Numbered from the stretch's first letter, positions 21,726 to 33,949 are shown. The stretch: 64,000 nt of DNA from Doris montereyensis (GCA_037039925.1 JAXRKP010000534.1:172501-236500), one strand, 5' to 3'. Notes: generated by a model not told the origin, from the letters alone. Program-made: numbers and translations.

Positions 21726-23450
21726 CAGTGTCATGGCATATACTTTTCCTGGAATGCTAAGTAGTGGTATCCTCTATAGTTTGAGCATTCCATGGTTGAT
21801 CCTTTCTTGTGTATTGGTACTACCGTTCCCTTTTTCCAGTCGTCTGGCACCTGTTTGGACTTCCAGGCTTGTTGGCATGTTGAATGCAGTAGTTTCTCTT
21901 TCTCTTTCCCTTGGTTTTTAATCATTTCTGGATAAACTTTGCTCCTGGGGATTTTCCTATTTTCACTTTTCTTATAGCTGTTTAGATTTCTTCCATTGAT
22001 ACATGTACATCTTCAGCTGTCTCCTTGGATTACTTGTTACTCTTACTAATTGATCTTTTTTCCTCCTTGTTTCATACGTTCTGGAGGGATTATGTAATTG
22101 GTGAAAATGCTTTCTCCATGTTTCCATGATTTCGCTGTCTTCTTTCATTATTTCTCCTTTGGCATTCTTAATTTGTCATATTGAGCATGCTTTTGTCTTT
22201 CTCATGCTCTTCCTTGCCCCCAGAACAGCTTTCGATTTCCTTGATAGCTTTCTTGAAGTCTTTGTCCAAACTCTTCCCATCGTTCTTGTTTTGCTTTCCT
22301 TACTTCCTCTTTGGCGATAGTTCTTTTATTCACGTAAACTATCCTATCCTCTGGTCTCTTTGTTTGCAAGCATTTCTTCCAGACATCTTTCTTTTCTTTG
22401 ATCTTAGTCTTGACGTTCTCATTCCATCATGCTGTTCTTTTCCTATCTCCTTTAATTTGTTTCCTACCATAGACGTCTTCAGTGCAACTGAGGAGTGTTT
22501 CTTTATACATCTGCCACTTTTTCTTCTATTGTGCTATCATTCATATCCATCTGTCTTTCACTGATAAATCTTTTTATCCTAAATTGTTATACCTGTTTTA
22601 CTACTGGTTTATTTAGTTCCTCTATTTTGAGTTTAGTAGCTTTCTTCTCTTTCCTTTTCTGTTTGTTTTCTTCAGTCAGTTATCTCATTTTGGCAATCAC
22701 TAGGTGATGATCACTAAATATTTCTGCTCCCCTGTTTACTCTTGCATCAATGTACTGTAAAGGGGAGCTGTTAACTTTATGTAGTCTATCATTGACTTTT
22801 CACACCTGTCTTCATTTACTCTTGTATATTTGTGGATATCTTTATGAGGAAAAAAAGTGTTGGCCATTTTCATGTTATTCTTTAGGCAAAAATCTATTAG
22901 TCTCTCTCCATTTGGAGAAGTTGTTGTCTCTCCTTCTTTATCTATTACTCCTCCTGATGTTTCTACATTGTTGCCTACTCTAGCGTTTAAATCTCTTAAA
23001 AGCATTAGTTCCTGTTTGGGTTTAACATTCTCTGCAGCTATTTGTAAATCTTTGAAGATATCTTTTTCTTCTTTAGTTGCATCTTTGTTTGGTCCATAAG
23101 CTATAAAAAATTGAATTTCTCGTCCTTTTGGTTTAATATTTACCTTTCATAGCTGTGGGCTTATAAATTTCCAAATTTCTAGAAACTTTTATGTCTTTTA
23201 TGCACTAGGAGGCCTACTCCTGCTCTAGCTCTATCTTTGATATCTACTTCTTGTCCTTTTTTCTTTGTTTTTGTAATGAAAAATGTCTACTTTGTAATTT
23301 TTCCAAAATTTCAACTAATTCTAATTCTTTTCGATTTATTGCCCCAACGTTCCATGTTCCAAAAATCACAGTCCGTATTCGTTTCCAAGTTTGTCTTGAA
23401 AGATCAAGCCCGGGTATATTATATTAATTTTTCTCTGAATCTGTTTGTTT
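21726..23450 (-). mobile_element. Degenerate non-LTR retrotransposon (LINE): endonuclease and partial reverse transcriptase
   Basis: On the minus strand the order is endonuclease then reverse transcriptase. Around 23370-23280 FGTWNVGAINRKELELVEIL marks the start of an APE-type endonuclease. At 23005-22736 DLNARVG is the metal-binding loop, followed by GERLIDFCLKNNMKMANTFF and ending near MIDYIKL. A basic linker with many stops covers 22700-22080. Around 22000-21731 the reverse transcriptase fingers read KIGKSPGA, then SKQVPDDWKKGTVVPIHKKG and CSNYRG. The element stops before the catalytic FADD-type box, so it is truncated at its 3' end. Many frameshifts show that it is inactive. The clade is not decided. 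Confidence 0.88.
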
Positions 23451-23459
23451 TTAGATAAG

Positions 23460-23735
23460 CAGGGGATTAGCCCACTGTACCCTAGATAGATGGTGGGGCT
23501 GCCACCTTGAGGCCCCTACCAGGCCTTGTTATTTTCTGTCAGGTTAACCCTTAACCTTTGGTCATTCAAGACCAGCCTGCAAGGCAGCAGGATTATTTTT
23601 GTCAGGGTTAACTCCCTTAGCCTTTGGTCAGTCCAAGACCAGCTTGCAAGGCAGCAGGTTGTTTTCTTTCAGGGTTAACTCCCCTACAGCCTTTGGTCAG
23701 CCAAGACCTGCCTGCAATTTTTTTTGTAAGAGGGC
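23460..23735 (+). repeat. 65-70 bp minisatellite (GTCAGGGTTAACTCCCTTAG / CCTTTGGTCA)
   Basis: Three and a half copies contain CAGGGTTAACTCCC, CCTTTGGTCAG, CCAAGACCAGCCTGCAAGGC and AGCAGGTTGTTTT. Related single or double copies lie at 35070-35195 and 36480-36612, so the unit is dispersed as well as tandem. Confidence 0.85.
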
Positions 23736-23739
23736 GGGA

Positions 23740-24180
23740 TCATCTACTAATATTACAGGTACCTACCTGTCCACTGCCCGGATTTAGTAACAATTTATTC
23801 AGTTATTTCCATATTTTTTCGCATCTAAACCAAGAAAAGATTATTAGTAGCCTATAATATTTTGAAATTATACAATCTTGAGAGGCTCTCAAATACTTTA
23901 TTCCGACCCTCTTTCAACTGCTCTATTAGGTTATTATTATACTCATGTCGGATGGCACTTCTCTTATAACAGGTATGCAGATGATTTCCTATTATTTCCC
24001 ATCTTAGCTAATATTGAAAATAATTCCTCAAAAGTACATTTTTCAGATAGAATATTTGTATTGATTAAAATGAGTAGCAACTTGTTATACTTATATAGAT
24101 TTCCTGGCTTTTATGGTACAACTGATGTGTTGAAAGTTAGGCCTGTATCATTTCTAAAAAATTGTATAAAATAAAAATAT
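23740..24180. other. Intronic DNA, nothing recognised
   Basis: No supported feature was recognised; the open frames here are short and unlike any family I recognise. Confidence 0.35.
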
Positions 24181-25570
24181 TAATTGGTCGGTGGGTTTAA
24201 ATAAAAAGAATGTGTTCTCTGAATGGCTGATGGATTTAAAATAATACAAACAAGTTCTTTGATTATGATGGATAGAAGTTTGTTTCATTATGAAATTTAC
24301 CCTGTCCACCATTGCGGTGACCTCAGGGTGAATTAAGAGGAAATAGCAAGATGAAAGATAAGTGAAAGAAGGAAAGGAAAGGAAAGAAAAAAGGACCTAC
24401 TCTAGATTGAAGTAAAACATAAATAAAAATTTGAAAAAAATAAAATTTGTAAATAAAAACACGTTCTTTGAATGGCTGATTATTATTAGATAAGAAAAAT
24501 GTATTATTAATTATGATTATTAAGATAATTAAAAACATTTTCTCTGATTGACTGATGGATTGAAGATAAGAAAACATATTTTTTCTCTGAAGATTAAAAA
24601 AACAAATTCTTTGATTCTTCTTATTATTGAAGAATAGATTATTATTAAGATTATTTGAAAGATAAAAAATTATATTTTTAGATTGTTATGATGGATTGGA
24701 AGATTAAAAAACAAATTCTTTGATTCATTATGGATTGAAGATATGAAACAAGTTCTGTAATTGGCTGATGGATTGAAGATAAAAAAAACAAATTCTTTGA
24801 GCAGCAGCAATGGATTGAAGATAAAAAAAACATGTTCAGCAGATTGGCTGATGGATTGAAGATAAGAAAAGCATGTTCTTTGATTGGCTGATGGATTGAA
24901 GATAAGAAAAACATGTTCTTTGATTGGCTGATGGGTTGAAGATAAGAAAAACATGTTCTCTGATTGGATGATGGAGTTGAAGATAAAAAAAACAAATTTC
25001 TTTGATTGGCAGCATGGATTGAAGATAAGAAAAGCATATTCTTTGATTGACTGATGGATTGAAGATATGACGAAACATGTTTTCTGTTTGGCTGATGGAT
25101 TGAAGATAAGAACATTTTTCTTTTGATTAGCTGATGGATTGAAGATAAAGAAATATGTTCTTTGATTGGCTAATGGATTGAAGATAAGAAAAACATATTA
25201 TTTGATTGGCTGATGGATTGAAGAAAAAAACATGTTCTTTGATTGGCTGATGGATTGAAGATAGATGTTCTTTGATTTTTTTGTTTGATTAGCTGATGGA
25301 TGGAAGATAAAGAAACATGTTCTTTGATTGCAACATGCTTTTTTCAACCTGAAAAAATGATTAAAAGATAAGAAAGACATGTTTTTTGACTGGACATTGA
25401 TGAATTGAAGAAAACCCCACACGTGCCGAACTTTGATTGGCTGATGGATTGATTAGAACTCATACATGTTCTTTGATTGGCTGACAATGGATTGAAAATA
25501 AGCAAAAAATGTTCTGATTGGCTGCAGCAACTCGAAGAGCAAATGAAAACAAATCCTTTGATTGGCCGAA
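24180..25570 (+). repeat. 40-bp minisatellite (GATTGGCTGATGGATTGAAG + ATAAGAAAAACATGTTCTTT)
   Basis: About 25 copies are present, highly degenerate left of 24700 and right of 25260. Minus-strand frames of FLSSIHQPIKEHVF type are repeat translations. Confidence 0.93.
24296..24405 (+). repeat. Dispersed repeat family 3, clear copy
   Basis: The copy starts TTTACCCTGTCCACCATTGC, continues GGTGACCTCAGGGTGAATTA and AGAGGAAATAGCAAGATGAA, and ends near AAAGGACCTAC. ACCCTG and CAGGGT, and CACC and GGTG, form an imperfect hairpin at the left end. The copy sits inside the degenerate edge of the 40-bp array. Confidence 0.8.
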
Positions 25571-25644
25571 TGACAGCAACATGGTGATTTTGTCAACAGC
25601 GGATTATTATATAGAAAAATGAATAAGTTTTGGCAAAATGGTTA

Positions 25645-25776
25645 TTAACATTTTAAAGATAGTTGGTTTCCTTGCAAATGAGCAATGATCTTCAGACATT
25701 TGGTGTCAGGAGAGTTGAAGAACTTACCACAGCCAATAACATCTGCTTCAACGATGGAAATGTGGTCAGATTTTTG
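25645..25776 (-). CDS. Doubtful TRPV-B exon remnant (ankyrin/finger region)
   Basis: A minus-strand frame of about 43 codons reads HISIVEADVIGCGKFFNSPD then TKCLKII. It resembles two pieces of the TRPV ankyrin domain brought together: an LHIAIV-type helix and a GADV...CCGxFFxPDDxK finger. It lies exactly where the missing exon between 28175 and 20749 should be. Against it, no acceptor precedes it, and another frame gives DKLSVNDKNLTTFPSLKQML up to a good donor GTG|GTAAGT. It could be a damaged exon, an exon with indels in the assembly, or chance. Confidence 0.35.
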   Translation of the reverse strand, partial: QKSDHISIVEADVIGCGKFFNSPDTKCLKIIAHLQGNQLSLKC

Positions 25777-25859
25777 TCATTAACACTCAATTTATCAACC
25801 AGCATGGTTGGGTTTTTTTAAAGTGATTCATTGATTGGATGTAAATCGGGGTAACGGCA

Positions 25860-26110
25860 AAAATGATGCTTTCAATGTGGGATCAATGAGGTCCAATTTG
25901 TGTTAGAATCCTATTTGTCAAAGCTATGACCTAATGTAATAGCATCACTTTTTCCTTCGGAAAGACATTGTCTTTGACATGCATTTTTCCAACTCGACCC
26001 AGATGCAAATGGATACAAGCGCTGACATGGAGAGAAAGTAAACCAGCTCAGTATATAAGACTAGCATCGTATCCAGTTGGTGATTATTCTCTAATGCTCC
26101 GCGGGGATTT
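25860..26110 (+). mobile_element. tRNA-derived SINE, family 1, degenerate body
   Basis: The family words CGGAAAGACATTGTC, CAGATGCAAATGGATACAAG, AGACTAGCATC and TTGGTGATTATT occur in the expected order. The tRNA-like head is not recognisable. Confidence 0.65.
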
Positions 26111-28170
26111 CACACTAATTATAGTCAAAAACAGTGAATAAGCCAGCTCATGGGCAGCTGGGCATTGCAGAGCACGTACAAGGCAGCTTGATGAACATTT
26201 GGAGCATAAACTCTCAAACTCAATATCAGTAATTTTATTCACTCAATATCTTGACCATCAAGCGGGTCTCTTGTTAAAGGAAATGTATGTATTTGACGGA
26301 AAAAGATTAGTTCAAATCATTCTTTTTTTTTGTATTCAATTGGTGTGGAAACATTCATGGTCAAATAAAGTCTGTCCTTCAAATAAAGTTTGGTCAATCA
26401 GGATTATATCAAATTACGTTTATTGATTCCATAGACAGGGTTAGAATTCAATTATCTTTATATTGATAACATTTACTGTGAATTGTCATTGTTTAAAGGA
26501 GTACACTCCCCTCTTGATCCCATTGTCATTGGGTTTTTCTTCTATTTCGATGGACCAATGTGACCCTGACTCACAGTAACCCCTGACTTAGTTGTGAACT
26601 TGGACTAAACTTTGAGAGCAATAAGATTATCTGTCAACCAGCATGTTAAGTCATTGTTAGGTTTTTTCCCCTATTTAATGTGAACGTAAATATTTGCTTT
26701 TACTTAAATGTATAAATAAAATATCTGATTTAAGCGCACTCAAATTGAATACTTTGCACATCCATAAAGAAATGTCATCATTCTTTTTGCCGCTAAAGGT
26801 ATAACCAATGTTAAGCTTAAAAAAGCACTTATTAGAAGGGCAAATATAGTATTTTTAGCTGGATGTACTGTCACAAAATATTTTATAAATTCTGCTCATT
26901 GTTTAATTTTTATATGCACTCCCTCTTTTCCTGTTGGTCAAGACACTGTAACTGATACCCAGACTCCAGTTTTCCCCTGCCACATCCATAGCACATGAGT
27001 CTCTTTCTAGAGATAAAATGTCAAAACATTTGTCATTGTTTAAAACTATTTGATGGCCTTTTGTACATTTGCCTTTAAATGTCATTGAATCCATATTATT
27101 AGTCATTGTTTTCCTTTGGGCATGACAAAGCATCACTCATATATTCACTTTGACAATTCTACATTTGGAATTTAAACAAAATCTCAAACTCTATGTGTAA
27201 CTTTCAAACATTTTTGACCAAAAAGCCTTTAGGATGGATTATTTTACCATTGTTCTACATTAGTCTTTTTACAAATTGTTCAACTTTTATTCTGTAACTT
27301 TTGAATTTTGTATAACTGATGCGAGTTTATTCTAAGACATTTAATGATTTTTCTAAACATTATCTGAAACTCATTTACCGGTGCTTTTGCTAGTGTATGT
27401 GAACTGTTTTCAGATTTTTGAGTCTTATATTGCCTCAGCTCCTCATTTTCAAAAATGTTACTGGCGCTTTAGATTTATTCTTAAATGCTTTTAAGTTGAA
27501 TAAATAAGTCGATTAGGCCTAGATATAGTTGAAAGATTCTGTTCAGAGGACGGAAGTAGTCTGATCCTTAACTTTCTTTGTTTTGTTTACACATACTTGT
27601 CATTCTCACTTGGTTATGTGCCTAGGCCTTTGATATTATGAATTTTCACTTTTTGAGAGTTTTGAGTGCTTTTATCATGTCATTCATTACCAAAATAAAA
27701 ATGTTTTTATAATCTATATTGTATGCTCTTGACCTTAAATGCTTGGTCCATGAAGCAGTCATAAGTTTATTCCTTTATTGTTCATGTGCAATTAGATCTC
27801 AACCCTTTTTACATCTTTACTGATTTGACTCAATACTTTGTTGTTAATGTAATCCTTTACAACATTCTGTTTTATGTACTTTATCTCCTTTATCTTCATT
27901 AGGAGATATGAGACATTTGAATATATATTCTTAATAAAAATCGTTCTTGAAACTCAGTGTTTAACTGTGCAATTAAATCACCTGCCTTTCTCACTATCAT
28001 TAGACAGCCTATTTTTTTCATAGAGTGAGATTTGAATTCTTAATAAAATATGTGAACGTGTGACAGTTGTACTGCAGTTAAATTAGTTAAAAATGAAGTA
28101 ATCATGAAGTCTTATTCAATTACTATAATGAAGAGAAAAATCATTTAATTTGCTTTCGTGATACTAAGCC
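26111..28170. other. Intronic AT-rich DNA without recognised exons
   Basis: This 2-kb stretch lies in the TRPV-B intron downstream of exon 28175-28328. The 77-codon minus frame at 26903-27136 has no recognisable domain and no splice support. No tandem array was recognised here, unlike in most neighbouring introns. Confidence 0.5.
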
Positions 28171-28174
28171 TTAC

Positions 28175-28328
28175 CGTAATATTCCTCTCCTAAATAAATG
28201 TCGTTGATCATGGCAGGAAAGTGTTGCAAGAGACGCTTGGCCAGATCAGAGTGTATCTGAGTGGCATTCAGCAAACACAAATGAAGAATTGTTTCTCCGA
28301 CTGTTCCACGCTTTTCTATATCCCAACA
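28175..28328 (-). CDS. TRPV-B coding exon: first ankyrin repeat
   Basis: After the acceptor CGTTTCCAG the exon reads [11 protein letters not shown] then [40 protein letters not shown], and ends with one base of a glycine codon at the donor G|GTAAGG. No indel is needed: 51 codons plus one base, phase 0 in and phase 1 out. [17 protein letters not shown] followed by LAKRLLxxFPxxINDIYxGxEYYG is the defining opening of the ankyrin domain of invertebrate TRPV channels. This is the most secure exon of TRPV-B. Confidence 0.95.
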
Positions 28329-28499
28329 CTGGAAACGATATTTTGGGATCTATTACATTACAGAGATAACAGTAATGTGGAAATAATTCATAAAAAATAC
28401 GAACACAATTCTTTAAAAAATTAAAAGGCAGTTGTTTCCTGAGAATGAAAAAACCCAAAATACATGAAAAACCAATAATAAAAAAATCCCACTACAAAA

Positions 28500-28660
28500 T
28501 GATCATGAATGTGATGAATTACTCCATTATTAATATATCTATACTATCTATCTCATTTATTTACATATTATAAATAGATCTATATCAATCTATCTATCTT
28601 TAATAAAACATCCATAAATCTATTTGATCTATCTAGTTATCCATCAATATATAGGCCTAT
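28500..28660 (+). repeat. Degenerate ATCT-rich stretch
   Basis: CTATCTATCTCATTTATTTA and TCAATCTATCTATC words recur between exons 28175-28328 and 28865-29078. Confidence 0.6.
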
Positions 28661-28864
28661 ATAATATTGACATGTGCACTTTCAATCAGAAAACTGTTAG
28701 AAAATTCAAAAACTATAATGCAAATAAAGATATGCAGTCAATGGCGTAAAAAGACTGTTCCTTGGGTTAACATATCGCAAAATGAGTTGACCTTTGAATA
28801 CATAGATCACTCTGTTTATTGTTATATCATTTCTCACTCTGTTTATTAATATAACATTTCTCAC

Positions 28865-29078
28865 TGCGTTTATTGGCTGGTCCGTCTCCGTTTTAATTGC
28901 ATCATCATGTCAATCATGGCTAAGTCCTCTGTTGATTTATTTTGTTCTTGTTGGCCTGATACCGCTCTTAGAACGATCTCGATTTCTTCTCATCACTATG
29001 TCTGTTATCGGTACGTACTTTCCTCGTCCTCCATTATAAAGACATGGTTTCACATCTTTATGATGGCATCGTCTAAAT
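28865..29078 (-). CDS. TRPV-B coding exon: N-terminal linker
   Basis: After the acceptor CAATTCCAG the two bases AT complete the codon left by exon 1 and give DLDDAIIK. A missing base in an A run (plus-strand 29057-29059) shifts the frame, which then reads DVKPCLYNGGRGKYVPITDI and VMRRNRDRSKSGIRP. VKPxLYNxGxGKYxPI is the conserved TRPV pre-ankyrin linker. In-frame TAA (28937-28939) and TGA (28910-28912) follow, but an adjacent frame is open across them (KSTEDLAMID). The original frame then continues AIKTETDQPINA to a donor-like GTGAGA at phase 0, which fits exon 28175-28328. The second half therefore probably holds two more compensating indels, or the exon ends earlier. The weak donor is a caution. 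Confidence 0.78.
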
Positions 29079-29089
29079 CTGGAATTGTG

Positions 29090-29690
29090 AACGTACATAG
29101 ACAAAACAAATTCAAAAAGTTACAGATGGACTAGCAGAAAGTTGGTATAAAACATGTCTATCTTGAACTGTAAGCACAGGATAAAGATACAAATTAATAT
29201 GTAGGAAAGCAATGTACGCAGTAATTGGTAGAGTGTCTAACTCTCCTGCTGATGACCTAAATTTAATGCCCAGTATCGGTGTGGTATTTTGTAGCCGTAT
29301 GTCAACCAAACAGTGAAAAAGGGAGGAGTTCCATAGTCATGCACATCATTCAATTTTTAGTAGTGAGCAAAATTCAGTAATAAGTGAATATGACAGCATT
29401 TTTCAAACCATCGTTAGATATCATGAAATCCCATTTCCATAAAAATCAAACCTCTTTTTAGACACAATAATTCATCTAGGTCTAGTGAGTTGATGCTAAA
29501 AATCTTAAGCAAGATCTACATCTTTTAGATATTGGATTTAGATATAGAATATTTCAACAAGAATGATGAATACCTGAGAGAGAAAATGCTTGCCACTCTA
29601 TCTATTTTCCTTCCCTTTTCCGAGGAGTGCAGGCTAACAAAAGTAGATTCAGCAACAATGTTTTGAGATCTTGTCTCCCCTTCCCTCTCT
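29090..29690. other. Intronic DNA with an eroded tRNA-like block
   Basis: Around 29218-29280 the words TAATTGGTAGAGTG and a ruined B box hint at a tRNA-derived SINE head, too degraded to call. The remainder is unassigned. Confidence 0.35.
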
Positions 29691-29694
29691 CTAA

Positions 29695-29785
29695 TGGTGT
29701 TCGGATAGATCACTTATCTTTCATCTTGCTGTTTTCTCTTAATTCCTCCTGAGATTACCACAATGCTAGACAGGGTAAATTGGAA
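29695..29785 (-). repeat. Dispersed repeat family 3, minus orientation
   Basis: Read on the minus strand it is AATTTACCCTGTCTAGCATT, GTGGTAATCTCAGGAGGAAT and TAAGAGAAAACAGCAAGATG. It matches the copy at 24296 including the ACCCTG/CAGG hairpin. Confidence 0.75.
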
Positions 29786-30360
29786 TGAAGCAACAACCCC
29801 CCCCCCCCCAATCCGCTCTTGCTCGTTTTTTCTCTCTCATCACTTGACTCTGGTGTGAATGAGAACCCTGCTAGATAAAAATCCTTGTCAGAGTGATAGC
29901 ACAAAGCACCTAACAACAGTAACAGGCTACTATATCAGTGTGTGTTCCACAGGGAGTTAAGAAGGAATTTGAATGAAATGACCTGTTAGAGGATACATGA
30001 CATACAGTCAGTGAGCCTGCACTAGTACGGGGACATGGACTAGAAATCCATCTGTCTGTCTCGCTCTCATACTAGTCATACACACACAGTGAGGGAGAGA
30101 AACACAAGACCAAAACGGATAGATTAGAAGGAGACAGGAGATGAACGCACATGCATGTGCAAGATAAAGAGACACACACACATACATATCTTCAAATCAA
30201 ATCACTCATGCTACATACATCTAGATCTAATGTTGAACGTGACACAAGACCTAAAAAATAGGCTGAAGGAAGGGAGACACACTAACACACACATGAATAT
30301 GAGAGAGAGAGAGGGGATACGGGCAGATACAGAGACAAACACAAGACCAAGAAAGATATA
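29786..30360. other. Intronic DNA, low complexity in part
   Basis: It contains a C-rich run near 29799-29810 and CACACA and GAGAGA words. No gene was recognised. Confidence 0.4.
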
Positions 30361-30432
30361 ATAATAATAAAATATATTTCTATAGCGCTCATCATCAATA
30401 CTAATCTAGATCAACCTCTGAGCGCTTACAGA
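30360..30432 (+). repeat. Dispersed element end with TATAGCGCT / GAGCGCTTACA
   Basis: An AATAATAAT run is followed by ATTTCTATAGCGCTCATCAT and, 25 bases on, CTCTGAGCGCTTACAGAA. Paired AGCGCT blocks of this type mark a widespread invertebrate dispersed repeat. The identification is by memory of the motif only. Confidence 0.4.
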
Positions 30433-30589
30433 AAATGCATAAATAATGTTAATGAAATCAAATCTGATTTCAATACAAGAAAATAGAAAGAGATAGATGA
30501 TAAAAGGAGATAGATACACACACAAGACAGAGAGAACCCAGAAAGATAATTAAAATGTCGAAGGAGATAGATATACACACACACGACAG

Positions 30590-30750
<161 letters not shown>

Positions 30751-31201
30751 TAACAAATCACGCAAGTCACATCTAGATCAAAGTTGAATCGTTGCCATCC
30801 ACCATATTCATCTGTAATTTGTCACATCCAGGGGGAAGTAGTAAAAAATTCATGCTCAGGTCCATCATGAATGACGGATAGTGGCAAAGTCCATCTGTCA
30901 TCAAAGGCCAATCGAATGAGGGGCGAGCGCCTTTCACCATTAAAATTAATGACGGATAGATCTAGTGGTAGTCTATCTGTCATACTTGTGAATAGCACTT
31001 GCCTAATTATTATCTAAATCTGGTCAATCTCAATATAGATTTTGACATGCTGATTTCACATCGAGCCAAAAGCTAAGACTAATTTTTCTCCATTTTATTA
31101 AAGCCTGCTACTTGGTTGGAATTTACCAAGTACGTAAGAACTACGGCAGAAACTAACTAGTACTGTCCGTGAGTTATTTGAGCTCGCTCACTCACACTCA
31201 C

Positions 31202-31346
31202 CTGCATATTTCTTGGTCCATCGAGCTATTTTAGTTACTTCGACAAGTTCTCCTCCTCCTTTTAAATCTACGAGTTGATAAATTTTACTAGAGGCGGAAT
31301 CTCCCTGGGCTTTAACCCCCGAGGCGACTACTGTCGTATTTCCCAT
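31202..31346 (-). CDS. TRPV-B first coding exon with start codon
   Basis: An ATG at 31346 opens [16 protein letters not shown] then [20 protein letters not shown] and [12 protein letters not shown], with one base left before the donor GCAG|GTGAGT. The M-G-N start and the S-x-I/L-Y-x-L-V-D-x-K-G-G-G-E-L-V block are typical of the amino terminus of invertebrate TRPV channels. Length is 48 codons plus one base, and the phase matches the acceptor of exon 28865-29078. This ATG is chosen because the homology begins right at it. No indel is needed. The promoter was not identified. Confidence 0.92.
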
Positions 31347-31349
31347 CGT

Positions 31350-31840
31350 TGATAAATTTCAAGGATCTCTGTGTGGGGATGGAGATGTTGCCATGAGATG
31401 CTAAATGGTCGCCATCTTGACGGCTTAATGATATTCAAACAACATGGCGGATTTCCTTAGCAGCAGGGGAATCGATTTTTCAATTATTATTTATTGATTA
31501 TTTCCCTTTCACAACAGCAAACCTCTTGACCTATTTTATCCACAGCGATAACGTTGAACATGGAATTACCTATATCTGAGATTTCCTAGCTTTGAACGCA
31601 AGTAGCTCGACAGATGAAAATTGCATAATTTACACACAATACAGCCTCTGGGCATTTGTTTGATGTAAAAGGCGTTGCTAAGCGTAGGAAAACTTTGATT
31701 ATTGGTTCAACGATTACTTGTGTGTTTTTACTCAGGAAAGACGTTTTTGAAAGTTGGACTATCTACAAAAAAAAATATTAAAAGCTCAAGACGTCAAGCT
31801 AGATTATATCTCCCTCCCAGAAAGTGATAAAATTCGATAG
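31350..31840. other. Upstream flank of TRPV-B; promoter not identifiable
   Basis: The 500 bases 5' of the start codon are non-repetitive and would be expected to contain the 5' UTR or a first intron. No TATA box or initiator could be assigned with confidence. Confidence 0.35.
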
Positions 31841-31844
31841 GTGA

Positions 31845-32115
31845 CAACTCCACCCAAAAAAAAATGTAGGGCCTACAAAACACGTTAAGTATAGATTTTG
31901 AAAAAAAAACAGAACAGACATGTGATGTTTCAGATCAGACTGAAAACAAACGAAAGTACATGTACATTGTACATCTACTCTAATCTACACACTTATTCAG
32001 GCATCACACAATGACATTGTCATGTCAGACGGAAAAAAACAGAAAACCAGAAGAAGGGGAGAATGGAGAGGAGAAAAATCAAGAAAAGGAAAACAGTGTT
32101 CGTTTTTGTTTTTGA
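31845..32115. repeat. Dispersed segment homologous to 7195-7470
   Basis: GTGACAACTCCA, ACAGAACAGACATGTGATGT and GCATCACACAATGACATTG match the left locus in order. The hammerhead-like core is degraded here: on the minus strand CTGATCTGAAACATC lacks stem II. Confidence 0.55.
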
Positions 32116-32204
32116 ATGAGAGAAGGGAAAAAGGAAAACAACTGAAATATGCACTTCATGTGGAAAAGGAGAAAAACAGAAAAACAGAAAAAGAAGAAAG
32201 AAAA

Positions 32205-32600
<396 letters not shown>

Positions 32601-32677
32601 GAGTGTTTTCATTTGATATGGTATTAGTAAAGACTGGAGAAGTGAATAAACACCAGCACACACAAAAAGAAGAAAAT

Positions 32678-33150
<473 letters not shown>

Positions 33151-33514
33151 AAAACAACAGTGGCTTCACGTTCTCTTGTTTTCCACATTGGATTTCACTC
33201 TCAACTAGCCAAATATTGGTCGCTTTTATGAACAAGTTGGCTACCCCGAAACATGTTTTTATTCTAAAAAAAGAATTATAGAAGATTTTGAATCCCCAAT
33301 TAGGCCTAAAGGCCTATAAGTGGTTTAGCCCAGTTGGGTTTTTCTTGGGGGTTTTTTGTTGTTGCTGATTTGTTTTGGCTAACCCTTTTAAGTTTGAGTT
33401 TATTTGTGCGAACCACATCCGCAACTAATAAAGAAGATTTCGAGGCTTTAGGTAGGATTTCGGACTTTATTTTTATCATCTGTCTAGGTGTCGATCTACC
33501 TACCTGGACCAGAG

Positions 33515-33645
33515 GTAGATAGATTTTGCTCGAGAAAATTTAGAGAACATTTTTCAACCGTTGGCGGGGCTCAAATCCATTACCTTTTGGTTGATGGGTC
33601 GACATTTCCCTCCGTTCCTCAGGTCCACAGTTAGTCTGCACACAC
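33515..33645 (-). mobile_element. tRNA-derived SINE, family 2
   Basis: The plus strand shows the family tail AGATTTTGCTCGAGAAAATT, then GTTGGCGGGGCTCAAATCCA (inverted B box) and CCTTTTGGTTGATGGG. Head and tail order matches the copy at 7475-7590. Confidence 0.75.
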
Positions 33646-33659
33646 CCTTAAATTAAACA

Positions 33660-33945
33660 TTAGCTATTTATATCATAATGTGTGGTGTCAATGGCCGATC
33701 AGAGATCCCGAGTTCGAAATCCTAACAAGACTAGCTAGGTCCGACGTTGTGTTCCCTAGGAAAGACACCTAATGAATACGCACTTCCCCACTCTACATAG
33801 GTGCAAATGGGTACACGCACTAGCTTGGGAGTAACAAACTGTGTCAGACTGACGTCCTGCCCATGAGGTGATTACCAACACCTGTTCCGCTTCACTCTAT
33901 AGAAACCAGGATAAACTCCGGCTCTATGGGCCTTAAAAGAAATTC
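33660..33945 (+). mobile_element. tRNA-derived SINE, family 1
   Basis: The copy carries ATCCCGAGTTCGAAATCCTA (B box), GTCCGACGTTGTGTTCC, GGAAAGACACCTAA, CCCCACTCTACATAGGTGCA, AATGGGTACACGCACTAGCT and the tail CTCTATGGGCCTTAAAAG. The A-box part is eroded. Confidence 0.85.
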
Positions 33946-33949
33946 ACTT

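Noticed and set aside
25700..25800. Alternative exon reading DKLSVNDKNLTTFPSLKQML up to a GTAAGT donor
   Set aside because: The donor is good, but the peptide does not resemble the expected TRPV segment and no acceptor was found. It is kept only as a competing reading of the doubtful exon.
26903..27136. 77-codon minus-strand frame as a TRPV-B exon
   Set aside because: It has no TRPV motif, no acceptor or donor fit and no recognisable family. It is likely chance in AT-rich intron DNA.
29218..29285. tRNA gene or SINE head
   Set aside because: The A-box-like word is present but the B box is destroyed and no cloverleaf can be drawn.
29525..29713. 62-codon minus-strand frame with a CAG|GTATTC donor as a TRPV-B exon
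   Set aside because: It overlaps the edge of a dispersed family 3 repeat, has no TRPV similarity, and is not needed for phase continuity between exons 1 and 2.
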